A stretch of 64,000 bases of DNA from Aestuariibacter sp. A3R04. GTDB lineage: Bacteria > Pseudomonadota > Gammaproteobacteria > Enterobacterales > Alteromonadaceae. The notes beneath the pieces were generated by a model. The model made no database searches. It was not told the DNA's origin and saw only the letters and a list, made by a program, of their open reading frames with translations. The translations under genes and the position numbers were made by a program. This document shows, in pieces, positions 7,075 to 17,038 of the stretch. How positions within the stretch are numbered: position 1 is the first letter of the stretch; each line of letters starts with the position of its first letter. The stretch lies in the NCBI RefSeq assembly GCF_018860805.1, contig NZ_JAHKQR010000003.1, positions 310,001-374,000 on the forward strand, read 5' to 3'.

Positions 7075-9069
7075 TTAAAATTTATAGGCTACCGATAATT
7101 TGATATTTCGTCCAGGCTCGTAATCGCTAAGTTCCAGTTCACCGAAAACAGGGTGATTGGTAACCCCGGTTCGCGACGCATGGGATACATACAGTTCATC
7201 CAGTAGGTTTTCAATACCAAGTGTAATATTGAGGTTGTTCTGGAAGTAGGCAGGCTCCCACACGGCAGTTAGCGTGTGAACAATGTAACCGTCTTTCTCA
7301 TCTTCGGAGAAGGTTTTTTGGGTATGCCAGCGAAGGTCTACGTCGTAGTCGTCGAAGTAGTAGTTTAGTGTTAAGCCCAGGCTGTCGCCTACTTCCCGCT
7401 CTAACGGTGTTGGTGTGTCGCTGCCGTCGTTGAGTTCTGAATCAGATTTTGCAAATGTCAGTAGCGCATTAAACGCGTCGAGGGCATAGAATATACTGGC
7501 CTCAAACCCGTCAATTTCCACTGTGCCTATGTTGTCATCCCACTCGAAACAACCTTCACAGCTTTCGTCTGGGTAGGTAACCGCCTCAATGTAATCGTCT
7601 ATTTCGGTTTTGAATGCGGTAAAGGCGACGCGAAATTCGTCTGCGCCGAGTGTATCTGAAGTATTGTATCGGATCCCTACCTCTCGGTTATTGCCCGTTT
7701 CAGGGCGTAGATCTGGATTTCGCACCTTACCGGCTTGTTCGTTAATAAAAATTTCACCTGGCTGTGGCCCTTTAAACAGGTCTGTGGTACTGGCATGCAC
7801 AATCCACTCGCGGGTGATAGCATATTCAGCTGCGACGGCTGTTTGCCACTCCTGCCAGCTTTGCGGTTCTGGGTTTTCCGCCGAAGACTTCTCATAGTCA
7901 TTAAATCGCAGCCCCGGTGTAATAATAAGGCCATTACCAAAATCGATAGCATCTTCAATGAAAACACCCAGGTCATCGGTATCTTCCGCTCCTGTTGTCG
8001 CAACACCGTCCGTTACACTTTCACTGTCATTTTCAGATTTGAGCCACTTAACACCGTAGGTAAGTTGATGTCTCATGGCGTCAGTAGCAACGCGGCTGTT
8101 TGCGATAAGCGTTAAGCCGGTATTTTTCGACGTACCTTCGGTTGTTGACCCGTTGTAAACACGCCACAACTCTTGTTCGTTTTGATACAGATCTGCACGA
8201 AGGTTGATTGCCGTACCTACATTGAGTTCGTAGTGACCACTTATGGTATCTCTGTCGTAGTGCGTGTCGTACAAGGGCACTTCGCCACCACCAATGGCAG
8301 CGTTGGTTCTTACGCCCATATCAGGACGAGCGGAATACATTCCGTGGTTTTGATAGGTGTCGTATTTCACAGAAAAGCGCTGATATTCATCTATATCAAA
8401 GCCAACTTTGGCCATAATATTGTCGATGGTACCCTCGCTACCGAGTACTTCAATATTGTCGCCATCGTCAAAGTTATTCCGGTTCATGGTAGATCCATAC
8501 ACCAGAATATCGAGTGCATCAGTAAGCTGTCCGTAACCAGTAACAGAAATGTATTCACTGTCATTGGTGTTGTAACCGGCTAACACCCGACCACCGAATT
8601 GTTCGTTGCCCTGAAGTAAATCGTGTGCTGCTTTAGTTCTGAATTCCAGTGCGCCACCTAATCCGGAGTGGACGACTGAGTTAGAGCCCACCTGAATATC
8701 CACCGACTCTAAAATATCCGGGTTAATATTTAAGTTACCCATGTGGTGGAACATGTAGTTATTCTGTGAAGCGCCGTCGATTAGTACCTCTAAATCGGTA
8801 TCGTCCAAGCCCCGCACATTGATGCGCTGATTGAGCGAGTGGGTGCCGCCAACATCAACACCAGGGATATCTCGTAATAAGTCACTAAGGTGGTCTGCTT
8901 GTTTTGCGGCGATGGCTTGTTCGCCAACATAAACCGAGGAACTTTTTACTGTTGTACCCCATATTTCAAGTCTTTCAATATTTGCACTGTCTTCGGCAAA
9001 AAGCTGTGTCGAAAAAGCCGTGAGCACGGCGATTGCAAGCGTGTGTTTATTCACTACTAAGGTCCTCAA
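7075..9069 (-). CDS. TonB-dependent outer-membrane receptor, probably heme or iron-siderophore uptake
   Basis: A 664-residue outer-membrane receptor. Signal peptide about 1-25 (cleavage after LFA), plug domain about 45-165 (IPGVDVGG, INVRGLDDTDLEVLIDGA), then a 22-strand-type barrel ending in the terminal aromatic Phe (VAYKF). The conserved RPETGNNREVGI segment of the barrel is present, and the plug segment HHMGNLNINPDILESVDIQVG resembles heme/hemoglobin receptors, though the ligand is not certain. A Fur box sits 64-82 nt upstream, so iron repression is likely. No TonB or ABC transporter genes adjoin it. Confidence 0.88.
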   Translation of the reverse strand: MRTLVVNKHTLAIAVLTAFSTQLFAEDSANIERLEIWGTTVKSSSVYVGEQAIAAKQADHLSDLLRDIPGVDVGGTHSLNQRINVRGLDDTDLEVLIDGASQNNYMFHHMGNLNINPDILESVDIQVGSNSVVHSGLGGALEFRTKAAHDLLQGNEQFGGRVLAGYNTNDSEYISVTGYGQLTDALDILVYGSTMNRNNFDDGDNIEVLGSEGTIDNIMAKVGFDIDEYQRFSVKYDTYQNHGMYSARPDMGVRTNAAIGGGEVPLYDTHYDRDTISGHYELNVGTAINLRADLYQNEQELWRVYNGSTTEGTSKNTGLTLIANSRVATDAMRHQLTYGVKWLKSENDSESVTDGVATTGAEDTDDLGVFIEDAIDFGNGLIITPGLRFNDYEKSSAENPEPQSWQEWQTAVAAEYAITREWIVHASTTDLFKGPQPGEIFINEQAGKVRNPDLRPETGNNREVGIRYNTSDTLGADEFRVAFTAFKTEIDDYIEAVTYPDESCEGCFEWDDNIGTVEIDGFEASIFYALDAFNALLTFAKSDSELNDGSDTPTPLEREVGDSLGLTLNYYFDDYDVDLRWHTQKTFSEDEKDGYIVHTLTAVWEPAYFQNNLNITLGIENLLDELYVSHASRTGVTNHPVFGELELSDYEPGRNIKLSVAYKF

Positions 9070-9132
9070 TGCATTTGAATCGTAGGCGATGTAATTTCGG
9101 GGGGCGGATTATAAAAAGTATTTAATAAATAC

Positions 9133-9151
9133 ACAAATGATAATCATTGCT
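9133..9151 (-). promoter_or_regulatory. Fur box of the TonB-dependent receptor
   Basis: ACAAATGATAATCATTGCT contains AATGATAATCATT, the core of the Fur consensus (GATAATGATAATCATTATC). It lies in the intergenic space just upstream of the receptor gene, about 100 bp from the divergent RDD gene. Confidence 0.75.
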
Positions 9152-9232
9152 ATTTGATAGTTTGTTAGGAGATGATCACCCGCTCTCAGTAGGGTATTAT
9201 TTGTCAGATCAAATACGTTTAGGAAGAGTGCT

Positions 9233-9763
9233 TTGCCCGAAGAGTTGAGAAATAACAAGATAGACGAACAGGCTCAAATGGATCTGCAACGCGCGGGGTT
9301 TCTTCGTCGGCTGCTGGCAATGGTGTACGACACCCTGGTTGCCATAGCCGTGGGAATGTGCGCAGCCATGGTTTTGATTGTTCTACTCGTTGTACTACTT
9401 AGTAACGGCGTATTGGATTTGCAGGGCTATGACGATCCATCTGCCCTAATTCAGGGGTCAGTTTTGTATAGAACGCTCATCCAAATCTGGGTGGGGTTTT
9501 GGATTGTTGGTTTTTTTCTGTGGTTTTGGAAAAATGGTGGGCAAACTATTGGTATGCGTGCATGGCGACTTCGCATATACAGTACGGTGGAAGCACCTAT
9601 GGGGTGGGGCAGGCTGGTACTCCGTTTAGTGGCATCTCTAGGTGGGCTTGGTACTCTGCTGGTATTATTGGACTTTAAGCACAAACAATCACTGCAGGAC
9701 AGGGTGGCAGGCACAGAAGTCCTGCAACTGACAAAAGAAGCCAACGATCACAAAAGCTGGTAA
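9233..9763 (+). CDS. RDD-family membrane protein
   Basis: A 176-residue inner-membrane protein with hydrophobic segments at about 26-57, 82-102 and 135-147 and the RDD features: RAGFLRRLLAMVYDTLV near the N-terminus (R and D) and KHKQSLQDRVAGTEVL at the end. Function of this family is poorly defined; some members have been linked to ion transport. The TTG at 9233 is chosen because AGGAAG (9221-9226) is well placed; the next start, ATG at 9278, has a weaker site. It converges on lptG with an 11-bp gap. Confidence 0.8.
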   Translation: MPEELRNNKIDEQAQMDLQRAGFLRRLLAMVYDTLVAIAVGMCAAMVLIVLLVVLLSNGVLDLQGYDDPSALIQGSVLYRTLIQIWVGFWIVGFFLWFWKNGGQTIGMRAWRLRIYSTVEAPMGWGRLVLRLVASLGGLGTLLVLLDFKHKQSLQDRVAGTEVLQLTKEANDHKSW

Positions 9764-9774
9764 TACCCAATAGC

Positions 9775-10836
9775 CTATTTTCTTAACAGAAGTGCGGCTA
9801 CACCGGCAAACAGGAGGCTGGGCAGTAAAGCCCCCACGAATGGCGGTAGTGAATACACTAGACTTAGCGGGCCAAATACTTCATTAGTAATAAAAAAGCC
9901 AAACCCGGTTAATACACCCATAATCACTCTGGCCCCCATGGTCACACTGCGCAGCGGCCCAAAGATAAACGACAAGGCCATCAATAGCATTACCGCAATT
10001 GAAACAGGCTGCAAAAGCTTGCGCCAGAAAGCCAGCTCGTAGCGCGAGCTGTCTTGGCCATTGCCTTTTCGATACTCTACATACTCGTAGAGCCCCTGAA
10101 TAGACAGGGCTTCTGGCTTAATGGCCACGATGCCCAGTTTGTCCGGCGTAAGGGTGGAATTCCATTGCTGTCGGGGTTGGTCCAGTACCGAGATCTCGGT
10201 ATCGGAGAAACGCGTCACCGATACTTCTTCCAGCCACCATGCGGTGCCGTCGAAATGCCCTTCTCTTGCAAACGTTAAGGTGTTTAGTGTTAAGTCTTCG
10301 TTGAAATCAAAAATACTGATGTCCCGCAAGGATTCTCGGGTTACTACCTGGCCGATACTCACAAAGTGTTCACCGTCTTTGGCCCAGGTGAGTTCATCTG
10401 ATGAAAACAGGCTACCACCGGAGATGGCTTCAGTTCGTATTTCCTTAGCTTTTGACTCACTAAACGGGGTTACCCATTCACCAACTGCCATGACAAATAA
10501 AATCATGAAGACCGCAGATTTCATTGCGGAGTTAATAATATTCCAACGACTCAGACCCGCGGCCTGCATAATCACAAGTTCGCTATTACTGGCCAGCAGG
10601 CCCATGCCAATAAGCCCGCCGAGCAGGGTCGCCATGGGGAAGAACTGTTCTAGATCCCTTGGTAGGCTAAGTAGCACGTAAAGACCCGCTACAGTCATGT
10701 CATAGTTGCCTTCGCCAAGCTTTCTCAATTGTTCGACGAATTTAATTAGCGCAGAAAGGCCAATTAAAACAGACAGGGTTACGGTAACGGTACCTAGAAG
10801 TGTGCGGGCAACGTATAAATCGAGGATACGAAACAT
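9775..10836 (-). CDS. lptG: LPS export ABC transporter permease LptG
   Basis: Inner-membrane subunit of the LptB2FG transporter, which extracts lipopolysaccharide from the inner membrane and passes it to LptC. It has three hydrophobic segments before about residue 125, a periplasmic beta-jellyroll (about 130-265) and three more segments at the C-terminus, the six-helix YjgP/YjgQ architecture; 353 residues is the normal length. It directly follows lptF with no gap, so the two are surely co-transcribed and translationally linked. Confidence 0.93.
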   Translation of the reverse strand: MFRILDLYVARTLLGTVTVTLSVLIGLSALIKFVEQLRKLGEGNYDMTVAGLYVLLSLPRDLEQFFPMATLLGGLIGMGLLASNSELVIMQAAGLSRWNIINSAMKSAVFMILFVMAVGEWVTPFSESKAKEIRTEAISGGSLFSSDELTWAKDGEHFVSIGQVVTRESLRDISIFDFNEDLTLNTLTFAREGHFDGTAWWLEEVSVTRFSDTEISVLDQPRQQWNSTLTPDKLGIVAIKPEALSIQGLYEYVEYRKGNGQDSSRYELAFWRKLLQPVSIAVMLLMALSFIFGPLRSVTMGARVIMGVLTGFGFFITNEVFGPLSLVYSLPPFVGALLPSLLFAGVAALLLRK

Positions 10837-11940
10837 CTATACTCTCCCCAAAAAACGCGCACGCAACGCAGTGCCAATTCGCCTGTCGCGAACAATGAGC
10901 GCTATGCCGATAGCCAGCATGATACCGTGCACCCACCACAAACCCAGTTGAATGGGTATTTTTCCATCTTCCAGTACCCTTCGGCTGGCAAGGAGTAGCA
11001 GGAAATAGCCAAGATATAGCAAGATAGCAGGAAACATTTTACCAAACCGGCCTTGACGAGGATCAACGGAACTAAGCGGTACCGCAATCAAAACCAGAAA
11101 AGGTATTGACAGAGGAATGGCAATGCGCCACTGCAATTCAGCCCTGGCTTCAATGGAGTCATCTTGCCATAGATCCATGGTTGGCAATACGCTGACCTTG
11201 CGGCGTGGCTCGTCCTGATCTTCATCGGCAATTTGTATTTGGTATTCGTCAAATGCGATTTTTCTGTATTCTTTCTCAGTTTGCCTGCCTTCGTATTGCA
11301 CGCCTTCGCGAAGCACCAAGTTACGCGTGCCATCAGGATTGTTTTGGATGTGGCCAGTTTGGGCCTGTACCACCCGAACCCGGTCTTCGGCACCTTCTTG
11401 TTGATTTTGCGACAGGAATACCCGTTTAAGTTCATCGTTCTTGCCATCGACATCGCGAACGAATATAACGGCTTTTTCATTGCCAGTCTGGGTGAATCTT
11501 CCCGGCATAATGGCAGAGAATCCAGCCTCACTTCTGGCCTTTTCGCGTAGTATGTACTCACTTTCAGCGGCTGAGGGAGCAAGGTAAAGCGTGATGAAAC
11601 CAGTGAGCAGCATAATGAAAACAGAAAGTAACAGCATCACGCGGGTAACATACCATTCGCTGATGCCACAGGCCTTCATCACCGACATTTCTGAATCGAC
11701 GTACAGGCGACCGTGGGCCAGTAATATGCCAAGATACGCACTGATGGGCAGTACCAGTGAAGAAAGAATAGGGGCATACAAGCCCAGGAAACCCAGTACA
11801 AGACCGGCGGGAATATCCCCGTCTGAAGCATCGCCTAATACACGCACAAAGCGCAACGTAATGAAGATAGCCATCAAAATGAAAAAGACGGCCATCTGAG
11901 ACTTCAGTGTTTCCTTTATCAGATAACGGAATATCAGCAT
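10837..11940 (-). CDS. lptF: LPS export ABC transporter permease LptF
   Basis: Partner of LptG in the LPS exporter. N-terminal MLIFRYLIKETLKSQ, an amphipathic helix followed by three transmembrane helices (to about residue 120), a periplasmic domain (about 130-260, with MPGRFTQTGN and the RVVQAQTGHI strand) and three C-terminal helices. Length 367 is typical. It is the promoter-proximal gene of lptFG and is divergent from pepA, a widely conserved gammaproteobacterial arrangement. Confidence 0.94.
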   Translation of the reverse strand: MLIFRYLIKETLKSQMAVFFILMAIFITLRFVRVLGDASDGDIPAGLVLGFLGLYAPILSSLVLPISAYLGILLAHGRLYVDSEMSVMKACGISEWYVTRVMLLLSVFIMLLTGFITLYLAPSAAESEYILREKARSEAGFSAIMPGRFTQTGNEKAVIFVRDVDGKNDELKRVFLSQNQQEGAEDRVRVVQAQTGHIQNNPDGTRNLVLREGVQYEGRQTEKEYRKIAFDEYQIQIADEDQDEPRRKVSVLPTMDLWQDDSIEARAELQWRIAIPLSIPFLVLIAVPLSSVDPRQGRFGKMFPAILLYLGYFLLLLASRRVLEDGKIPIQLGLWWVHGIMLAIGIALIVRDRRIGTALRARFLGRV

Positions 11941-12224
11941 TCCGACACCTCTGGAAAATTTGGATTTATAGTGAAAATGCGCACAATTTTGAGTAAACTA
12001 ACTGTTTTTACAAGTTTTGCCTGTATATCAATAACCCGATTGCATGAAAACGGCGCGAATTGTCCGGTTTAACCCGCTATTGTTGGTTGTCCGGACTCAC
12101 GGCAGAAAGCGTCAAACGCAGACTTATTGCCTTATGGCTGCGTATTAAAACACAAAGCAGCGCAAAACGTTATGCGAAATTATCGTCATGCAAATCACAA
12201 GATAAAAAACAGCGAGGTGATATC

Positions 12225-13730
12225 GTGGAGTTTAGTGTAAAAAGTGGTAGCCCTGAAAAGCAACGAAGCGCATGTATTGTGGTGGGTGTTTTTGAACCAC
12301 GTCGCCTTACAGCGGTAGCAGAACAACTGGATGAAATTAGTGAAGGTTATATCAGCAATCTGTTGCGCCGCGGCGATCTGGAAGGTAAAGCCGGCCAGAT
12401 GTTACTGCTGCACCACGTGCCAAACGTGCTTAGCGAGCGTGTTTTACTTGTGGGCTGTGGCAAGGAGCGCGAGCTTGATGAGCGCCAGTATAAGCAGATT
12501 ATTGCTAAAACCATTCAAACGCTGAATGAAACCGGCTCGATGGAAGCGGTGTGTTTTTTAACCGAATTGCATGTGAAAGGCCGCGATACATACTGGAAAG
12601 TACGTCAGGCAGTTGAGGCAACTCAGGATTCCCTTTATACCTTCCTGCAATTAAAAACCAAAAAAGGCGAACCCCGTCGACCATTGCGCAAAATTGTCTT
12701 TAATGTACCAACCCGTCGTGAACTTACCGTGGGTGAACGTGCCATCGAGCATGGCCTGGCCGTGTCTAAAGGCGCAAGTCTCACCAAAGACGTCGCCAAT
12801 ATGCCGCCCAATATTTGTAATCCCGCTTATTTGTGGGAACAGGCACAGTCTCTGGCTGCAAACTACGATTCCATAACCGCAGAGGTGGTGAACGAAGAGC
12901 AAATGGCAGAGTTAGGGATGAATTCATACCTAGCGGTAGGGCGTGGTTCAGACAATGAATCGCTGATGAGTATTATTCATCACAACGGCGGTCCGGAAGG
13001 TCAGGCGCCTATCGTTTTGGTGGGTAAAGGCCTCACGTTTGATTCCGGTGGTATTTCCATTAAGCCGGGCGAAGGCATGGATGAAATGAAATACGACATG
13101 GGTGGTGCGGCTGGTGTCCTTGGCACGATGCAAACTGTGGCTGAACTGAATTTGCCAGTGAACGTTATAGGTGTCCTTGCCGGATGCGAAAATATGCCTG
13201 ATGGTAAGGCTTATCGTCCGGGTGATATTCTTACCACGATGTCTGGTCAAACAGTCGAGGTGTTAAACACCGATGCAGAAGGGCGTTTGGTTCTTTGTGA
13301 TGCTCTGACTTACGTGGAACGTTTCGAACCAGAGTTGGTAATTGACGTTGCAACGCTTACCGGTGCTTGTATTGTTGCCCTTGGCAGCCATGCAACCGGA
13401 TTGATGAGTACGCATAACCCACTGGCTCATGAATTATTAAATGCGTCAGAGCAAAGCTCAGACAGGGCCTGGCGTTTGCCTGTGTGGGATGAATACCAAG
13501 AGCAGCTTGATAGTCCTTTTGCCGATTTCACCAACTTAGGTGGCCGCGCGGCAGGTTCGATTACTGCAGCGTGTTTCCTGTCTCGCTTTACCAAAAAATA
13601 CAACTGGGCACATATGGATATTGCCGGAACAGCGTGGCGCAGCGGCAAGAATAAAGGGGCTACAGGTCGTCCGGTACCTATGTTGTCCCAATTTTTGATG
13701 AACCGCTCTGGCATAAAGCAAGAGGATTGA
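12225..13730 (+). CDS. pepA: Leucyl aminopeptidase PepA
   Basis: Cytosolic M17 zinc/manganese aminopeptidase that removes N-terminal residues and in enterics also acts as a DNA-binding protein in Xer recombination. Metal and catalytic residues lie in [12 protein letters not shown] (about 265-276) and the M17 signature NTDAEGRL (about 347-354). The frame is open back to 12060, but homologues start at (M/V)[21 protein letters not shown] at 12225 has GAGGTGA at 12214-12220 and gives 501 residues, the usual length. First gene of pepA-holC-valS. Confidence 0.94.
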   Translation: MEFSVKSGSPEKQRSACIVVGVFEPRRLTAVAEQLDEISEGYISNLLRRGDLEGKAGQMLLLHHVPNVLSERVLLVGCGKERELDERQYKQIIAKTIQTLNETGSMEAVCFLTELHVKGRDTYWKVRQAVEATQDSLYTFLQLKTKKGEPRRPLRKIVFNVPTRRELTVGERAIEHGLAVSKGASLTKDVANMPPNICNPAYLWEQAQSLAANYDSITAEVVNEEQMAELGMNSYLAVGRGSDNESLMSIIHHNGGPEGQAPIVLVGKGLTFDSGGISIKPGEGMDEMKYDMGGAAGVLGTMQTVAELNLPVNVIGVLAGCENMPDGKAYRPGDILTTMSGQTVEVLNTDAEGRLVLCDALTYVERFEPELVIDVATLTGACIVALGSHATGLMSTHNPLAHELLNASEQSSDRAWRLPVWDEYQEQLDSPFADFTNLGGRAAGSITAACFLSRFTKKYNWAHMDIAGTAWRSGKNKGATGRPVPMLSQFLMNRSGIKQED

Positions 13731-13735
13731 GCTAC

Positions 13736-14164
13736 ATGCCTCAGGTGACGTTCTGGCAACTGGCTGACGAAGCGCATGCCGCAGAAAATCGCACCTGCCA
13801 TCTGGTGGCAGATGCGTTTTCGAACAAACAAAAGTGCATAGTGTACTGCGCTGATCAGGCATCAGCAGAAATGGTCGACGAATTGCTATGGCAATTGCCG
13901 GCAGAGCGCTTCGTGCCGCACAACCTCGCAGGTGAGGGGCCGAGCGTGGGAACGCCTGTGGAAATATGCTGGCAGGAAAATCAGTTGTCCCGTCGCAGTC
14001 TTATCGTCAACCTTAGTGGGAAGATGTTAGCGTCTCCCCATGCGTATCAAATCATTTTCGATTTCGTGCCTGCTGCCGATGAAGCGAAGCAAGCAGCACG
14101 GGTTCGCTATAAACAATATCAACAGGCTGGCTGCCAACTGCAGTTTCAATCTGCTGACACTTGA
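13736..14164 (+). CDS. holC: DNA polymerase III subunit chi
   Basis: Chi subunit of the clamp-loader complex, which links the replicase to single-strand binding protein. Recognisable by the [23 protein letters not shown] segment (about residues 54-76) and the C-terminal FDFVP ... [12 protein letters not shown]. The ATG at 13736 lies 5 nt after the pepA stop and gives 142 residues. It sits between pepA and valS, the classical order. Confidence 0.92.
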   Translation: MPQVTFWQLADEAHAAENRTCHLVADAFSNKQKCIVYCADQASAEMVDELLWQLPAERFVPHNLAGEGPSVGTPVEICWQENQLSRRSLIVNLSGKMLASPHAYQIIFDFVPAADEAKQAARVRYKQYQQAGCQLQFQSADT

Positions 14165-14172
14165 GAGTAAGT

Positions 14173-16950
14173 ATGGATAAAACCTTTGAACCACAGTCCA
14201 TTGAGAAGCAATGTTATGAAAAATGGGAAGCGGCGGGATATTTTAAACCTTCCGGCAGCGGTAACCCTTATTGTATTTTGCTTCCGCCTCCTAACGTAAC
14301 TGGTAGCTTGCATATGGGGCACGGTTTTCAGCAAACCATAATGGATGCCCTGACGCGTTACCATCGTATGAAAGGCGACAATACCCTTTGGCAAGTCGGC
14401 ACAGACCACGCGGGTATTGCGACACAAATGGTGGTGGAACGCCGCTTGAATGCGGAAGGCAAAAATCGTCACGATTTGGGTCGCGACGCGTTTGTCGATA
14501 AAGTGTGGGAATGGAAAGAAGAGTCGGGTGGAACCATTACCAAGCAGATGCGTCGTTTAGGCACATCTACCGACTGGGACCGCGAAGTCTTCACCATGGA
14601 CGACAACTTGTCGAAGGCCGTTACTGAAGTGTTTGTGCGTTTGCACGAGGAAGGGCTCATTTATCGCGGTAAGCGGTTGGTTAACTGGGATCCGGTGCTT
14701 CACACTGCTGTTTCTGACCTTGAAGTACTAAACGAGGAAGAAGCGGGCTATATGTGGCATATGCGCTATCCGCTTGCCGATGGTTCAGGTGATATTGTGG
14801 TGGCGACAACACGACCTGAAACCATGCTTGGCGATACCGCCGTGGCGGTACATCCGGATGATGAGCGCTATCAGTCGCTTATTGGCAAGAATATCCGGTT
14901 ACCGATTACCGGTCGTTTAATTCCCATTATTGCTGATGATTACGTCGACCCGGAATTTGGCACAGGGTGCGTGAAAATTACGCCCGCCCACGATTTCAAC
15001 GACTACGATATGGGTAAGCGTCACAACCTGCCCATGATTAACGTGCTGACTGCCGATGCCAAAATTAATGATGAAGCACCGGAAAAGTATCGCGGTCTTG
15101 ACCGCTTTGATGCCCGTAAGCAAATCGTCGCAGATCTCGAGGAGCAGGGGTTACTTGTTAAAGTTGCAGATCACAAGCTCAAAGTGCCACGGGGCGATAG
15201 AACCGGTGCCGTCATCGAACCCTATCTTACCGATCAGTGGTATGTGGCTGTAGAGTCACTGGCGAAGCCGGCTATTGAAGCTGTGGAAAGTGGTGAGATC
15301 CGCTTTATTCCGGAAAACTGGAATAAAACTTATTACCAGTGGATGAACAATATTCAAGACTGGTGTATCTCACGGCAACTGTGGTGGGGACATCGGGTAC
15401 CAGCATGGTACGACAACGAGGGTAATGTGTATGTAGCGCGGGACGAAGGAGAAGCGCGCAGCCGTTATAAGCTGGATGAAGCCGTTGAGCTTACCCAGGA
15501 TGACGACGTGCTGGACACCTGGTTTTCGTCAGCATTATGGCCTTTTGCCACCATGGGCTGGCCGGAAGATACTCCTGATCTGGAAACGTTTGTGCCATCG
15601 TCCGTGCTGGTGACGGGGTTCGACATCATTTTCTTCTGGGTTGCCAGAATGATTATGATGACCAAGAAGTTCACTGGCAAAATTCCTTTTAAAGATATCT
15701 ACATAACCGGGCTTATTCGCGATGAAAATGGCGACAAGATGTCTAAGTCAAAAGGAAACGTGCTGGATCCCATTGATTTAATTGATGGAATCAACCTGGA
15801 GTCGCTGGTTACCAAGCGAACGTCGGGGATGATGCAGCCGCAATTAGCCAAGAAGATTGAGAAGAATACTCGTAAGCAGTTTCCAGACGGTATAAATGCG
15901 TACGGTACTGATGCCCTTAGGTTTACCTTTGCCGCCATGGCATCTACCAGCAGGGATATCAACTTTGATATGGGCCGCGTCGAAGGGTATCGCAACTTCT
16001 GTAACAAAATATGGAACGCGTCTCGCTTCGTGTTGATGAATACAGAAACTGAAGATACCGGTCGAGACGGTGGTGAGATGGTACTTAGCCTGGCCGATAA
16101 ATGGGTTTGGGCGCAGTTCCAGAAAACACTCAAGGAATTTGAATCGGCCCTTGCGGATTACCGCTTTGATATCGCTGCGCAGGCTGTCTACGAATTTACC
16201 TGGAACCAGTTCTGTGACTGGTATCTTGAACTCACTAAGCCGGTGTTAAATAGCGACAGCAGCACTGAGGCTGAAAAGCGAGGCACCCGTCACACACTTA
16301 TTAATGTACTTGAGCATTTATTGCGATTATTGCATCCTTTGATGCCGTTTATTACCGATACTATTTGGCAGCGCGTAGCACCGTTGAGCGATGCAGGTAT
16401 CGCCGCAGATCAAACCAGCATTATGATCCAGCCGTTTCCATCGGTGCATGCTGAGCGTGAGAATGACAGCGTATTGGCCGATATTGAATGGCTGAAGCGT
16501 TTTATTATCGGTATTCGCAACATACGCGGGGAAATGGATATTTCCCCGAATAAGCCGCTAAATGCTCTATTGCGAAATGTGAGTGCCGAAGATCAGCGTC
16601 GATTAGATCTTGCTGCACCATTTATTGAGAAACTCGCCAAGCTTGAATCTGTTACCACCCTGGCTAACGGAGAACCCGCACCAGCGAGTGCAACGGCACT
16701 TGTGGGAGAAATGGAAATTCTTATTCCAATGGCAGGACTTATTGATAAAGACGCGGAGTTGGCGCGAATTTCCAAAGCAATGAGTAAAGTTGAGCTGGAC
16801 GTAAATCGCACTAAGGGTAAGTTGTCGAACGAAAAATTCGTTAGCAATGCGCCGCAAGCTGTTATAGAAAAAGAGCGCAGCAAGCTGGACGAAGCTGAAA
16901 AAGCGTTGGCCAAGCTAAAAGAGCAACACGCTACGATAAGCGCTTTGTAA
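14173..16950 (+). CDS. valS: Valine--tRNA ligase
   Basis: Class I aminoacyl-tRNA synthetase that charges tRNA-Val. The HIGH-type motif is HMGH at about residue 46, and KMSKS is at about 521. The CP1 editing domain (about 190-340, with [17 protein letters not shown]) and the C-terminal coiled coil (about 860-925, [19 protein letters not shown]) are complete. ATG at 14173 is taken because homologues begin M-x-K-T; the frame extends to a TTG at 14161. It follows holC by 8 nt and is closed by a terminator. Confidence 0.96.
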   Translation: MDKTFEPQSIEKQCYEKWEAAGYFKPSGSGNPYCILLPPPNVTGSLHMGHGFQQTIMDALTRYHRMKGDNTLWQVGTDHAGIATQMVVERRLNAEGKNRHDLGRDAFVDKVWEWKEESGGTITKQMRRLGTSTDWDREVFTMDDNLSKAVTEVFVRLHEEGLIYRGKRLVNWDPVLHTAVSDLEVLNEEEAGYMWHMRYPLADGSGDIVVATTRPETMLGDTAVAVHPDDERYQSLIGKNIRLPITGRLIPIIADDYVDPEFGTGCVKITPAHDFNDYDMGKRHNLPMINVLTADAKINDEAPEKYRGLDRFDARKQIVADLEEQGLLVKVADHKLKVPRGDRTGAVIEPYLTDQWYVAVESLAKPAIEAVESGEIRFIPENWNKTYYQWMNNIQDWCISRQLWWGHRVPAWYDNEGNVYVARDEGEARSRYKLDEAVELTQDDDVLDTWFSSALWPFATMGWPEDTPDLETFVPSSVLVTGFDIIFFWVARMIMMTKKFTGKIPFKDIYITGLIRDENGDKMSKSKGNVLDPIDLIDGINLESLVTKRTSGMMQPQLAKKIEKNTRKQFPDGINAYGTDALRFTFAAMASTSRDINFDMGRVEGYRNFCNKIWNASRFVLMNTETEDTGRDGGEMVLSLADKWVWAQFQKTLKEFESALADYRFDIAAQAVYEFTWNQFCDWYLELTKPVLNSDSSTEAEKRGTRHTLINVLEHLLRLLHPLMPFITDTIWQRVAPLSDAGIAADQTSIMIQPFPSVHAERENDSVLADIEWLKRFIIGIRNIRGEMDISPNKPLNALLRNVSAEDQRRLDLAAPFIEKLAKLESVTTLANGEPAPASATALVGEMEILIPMAGLIDKDAELARISKAMSKVELDVNRTKGKLSNEKFVSNAPQAVIEKERSKLDEAEKALAKLKEQHATISAL

Positions 16951-16982
16951 AGCGCCGTCAGACACCGGTAATAAGTGGCAAA

Positions 16983-17007
16983 AAGGAGCGTTACTCGCTC
17001 CTTTTTT
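16983..17007. terminator. Bidirectional terminator between valS and the hybrid kinase gene
   Basis: GGAGCG pairs with CGCTCC around a short loop, with A run before and T run after. It can stop both valS (plus) and the kinase gene (minus). Confidence 0.85.
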
Positions 17008-17038
17008 TCGGTTAGGTAAGCCGTTGCTAGTCCTGGGG

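Noticed and set aside
8173..8583. Plus-strand frame inside the TonB receptor gene
   Set aside because: Antisense shadow of a well-supported gene, with no recognisable domain.
12060..12224. N-terminal extension of pepA
   Set aside because: Homologues start at VEFSVKSG; a strong Shine-Dalgarno sequence precedes GTG 12225 and the extension has no known similarity.
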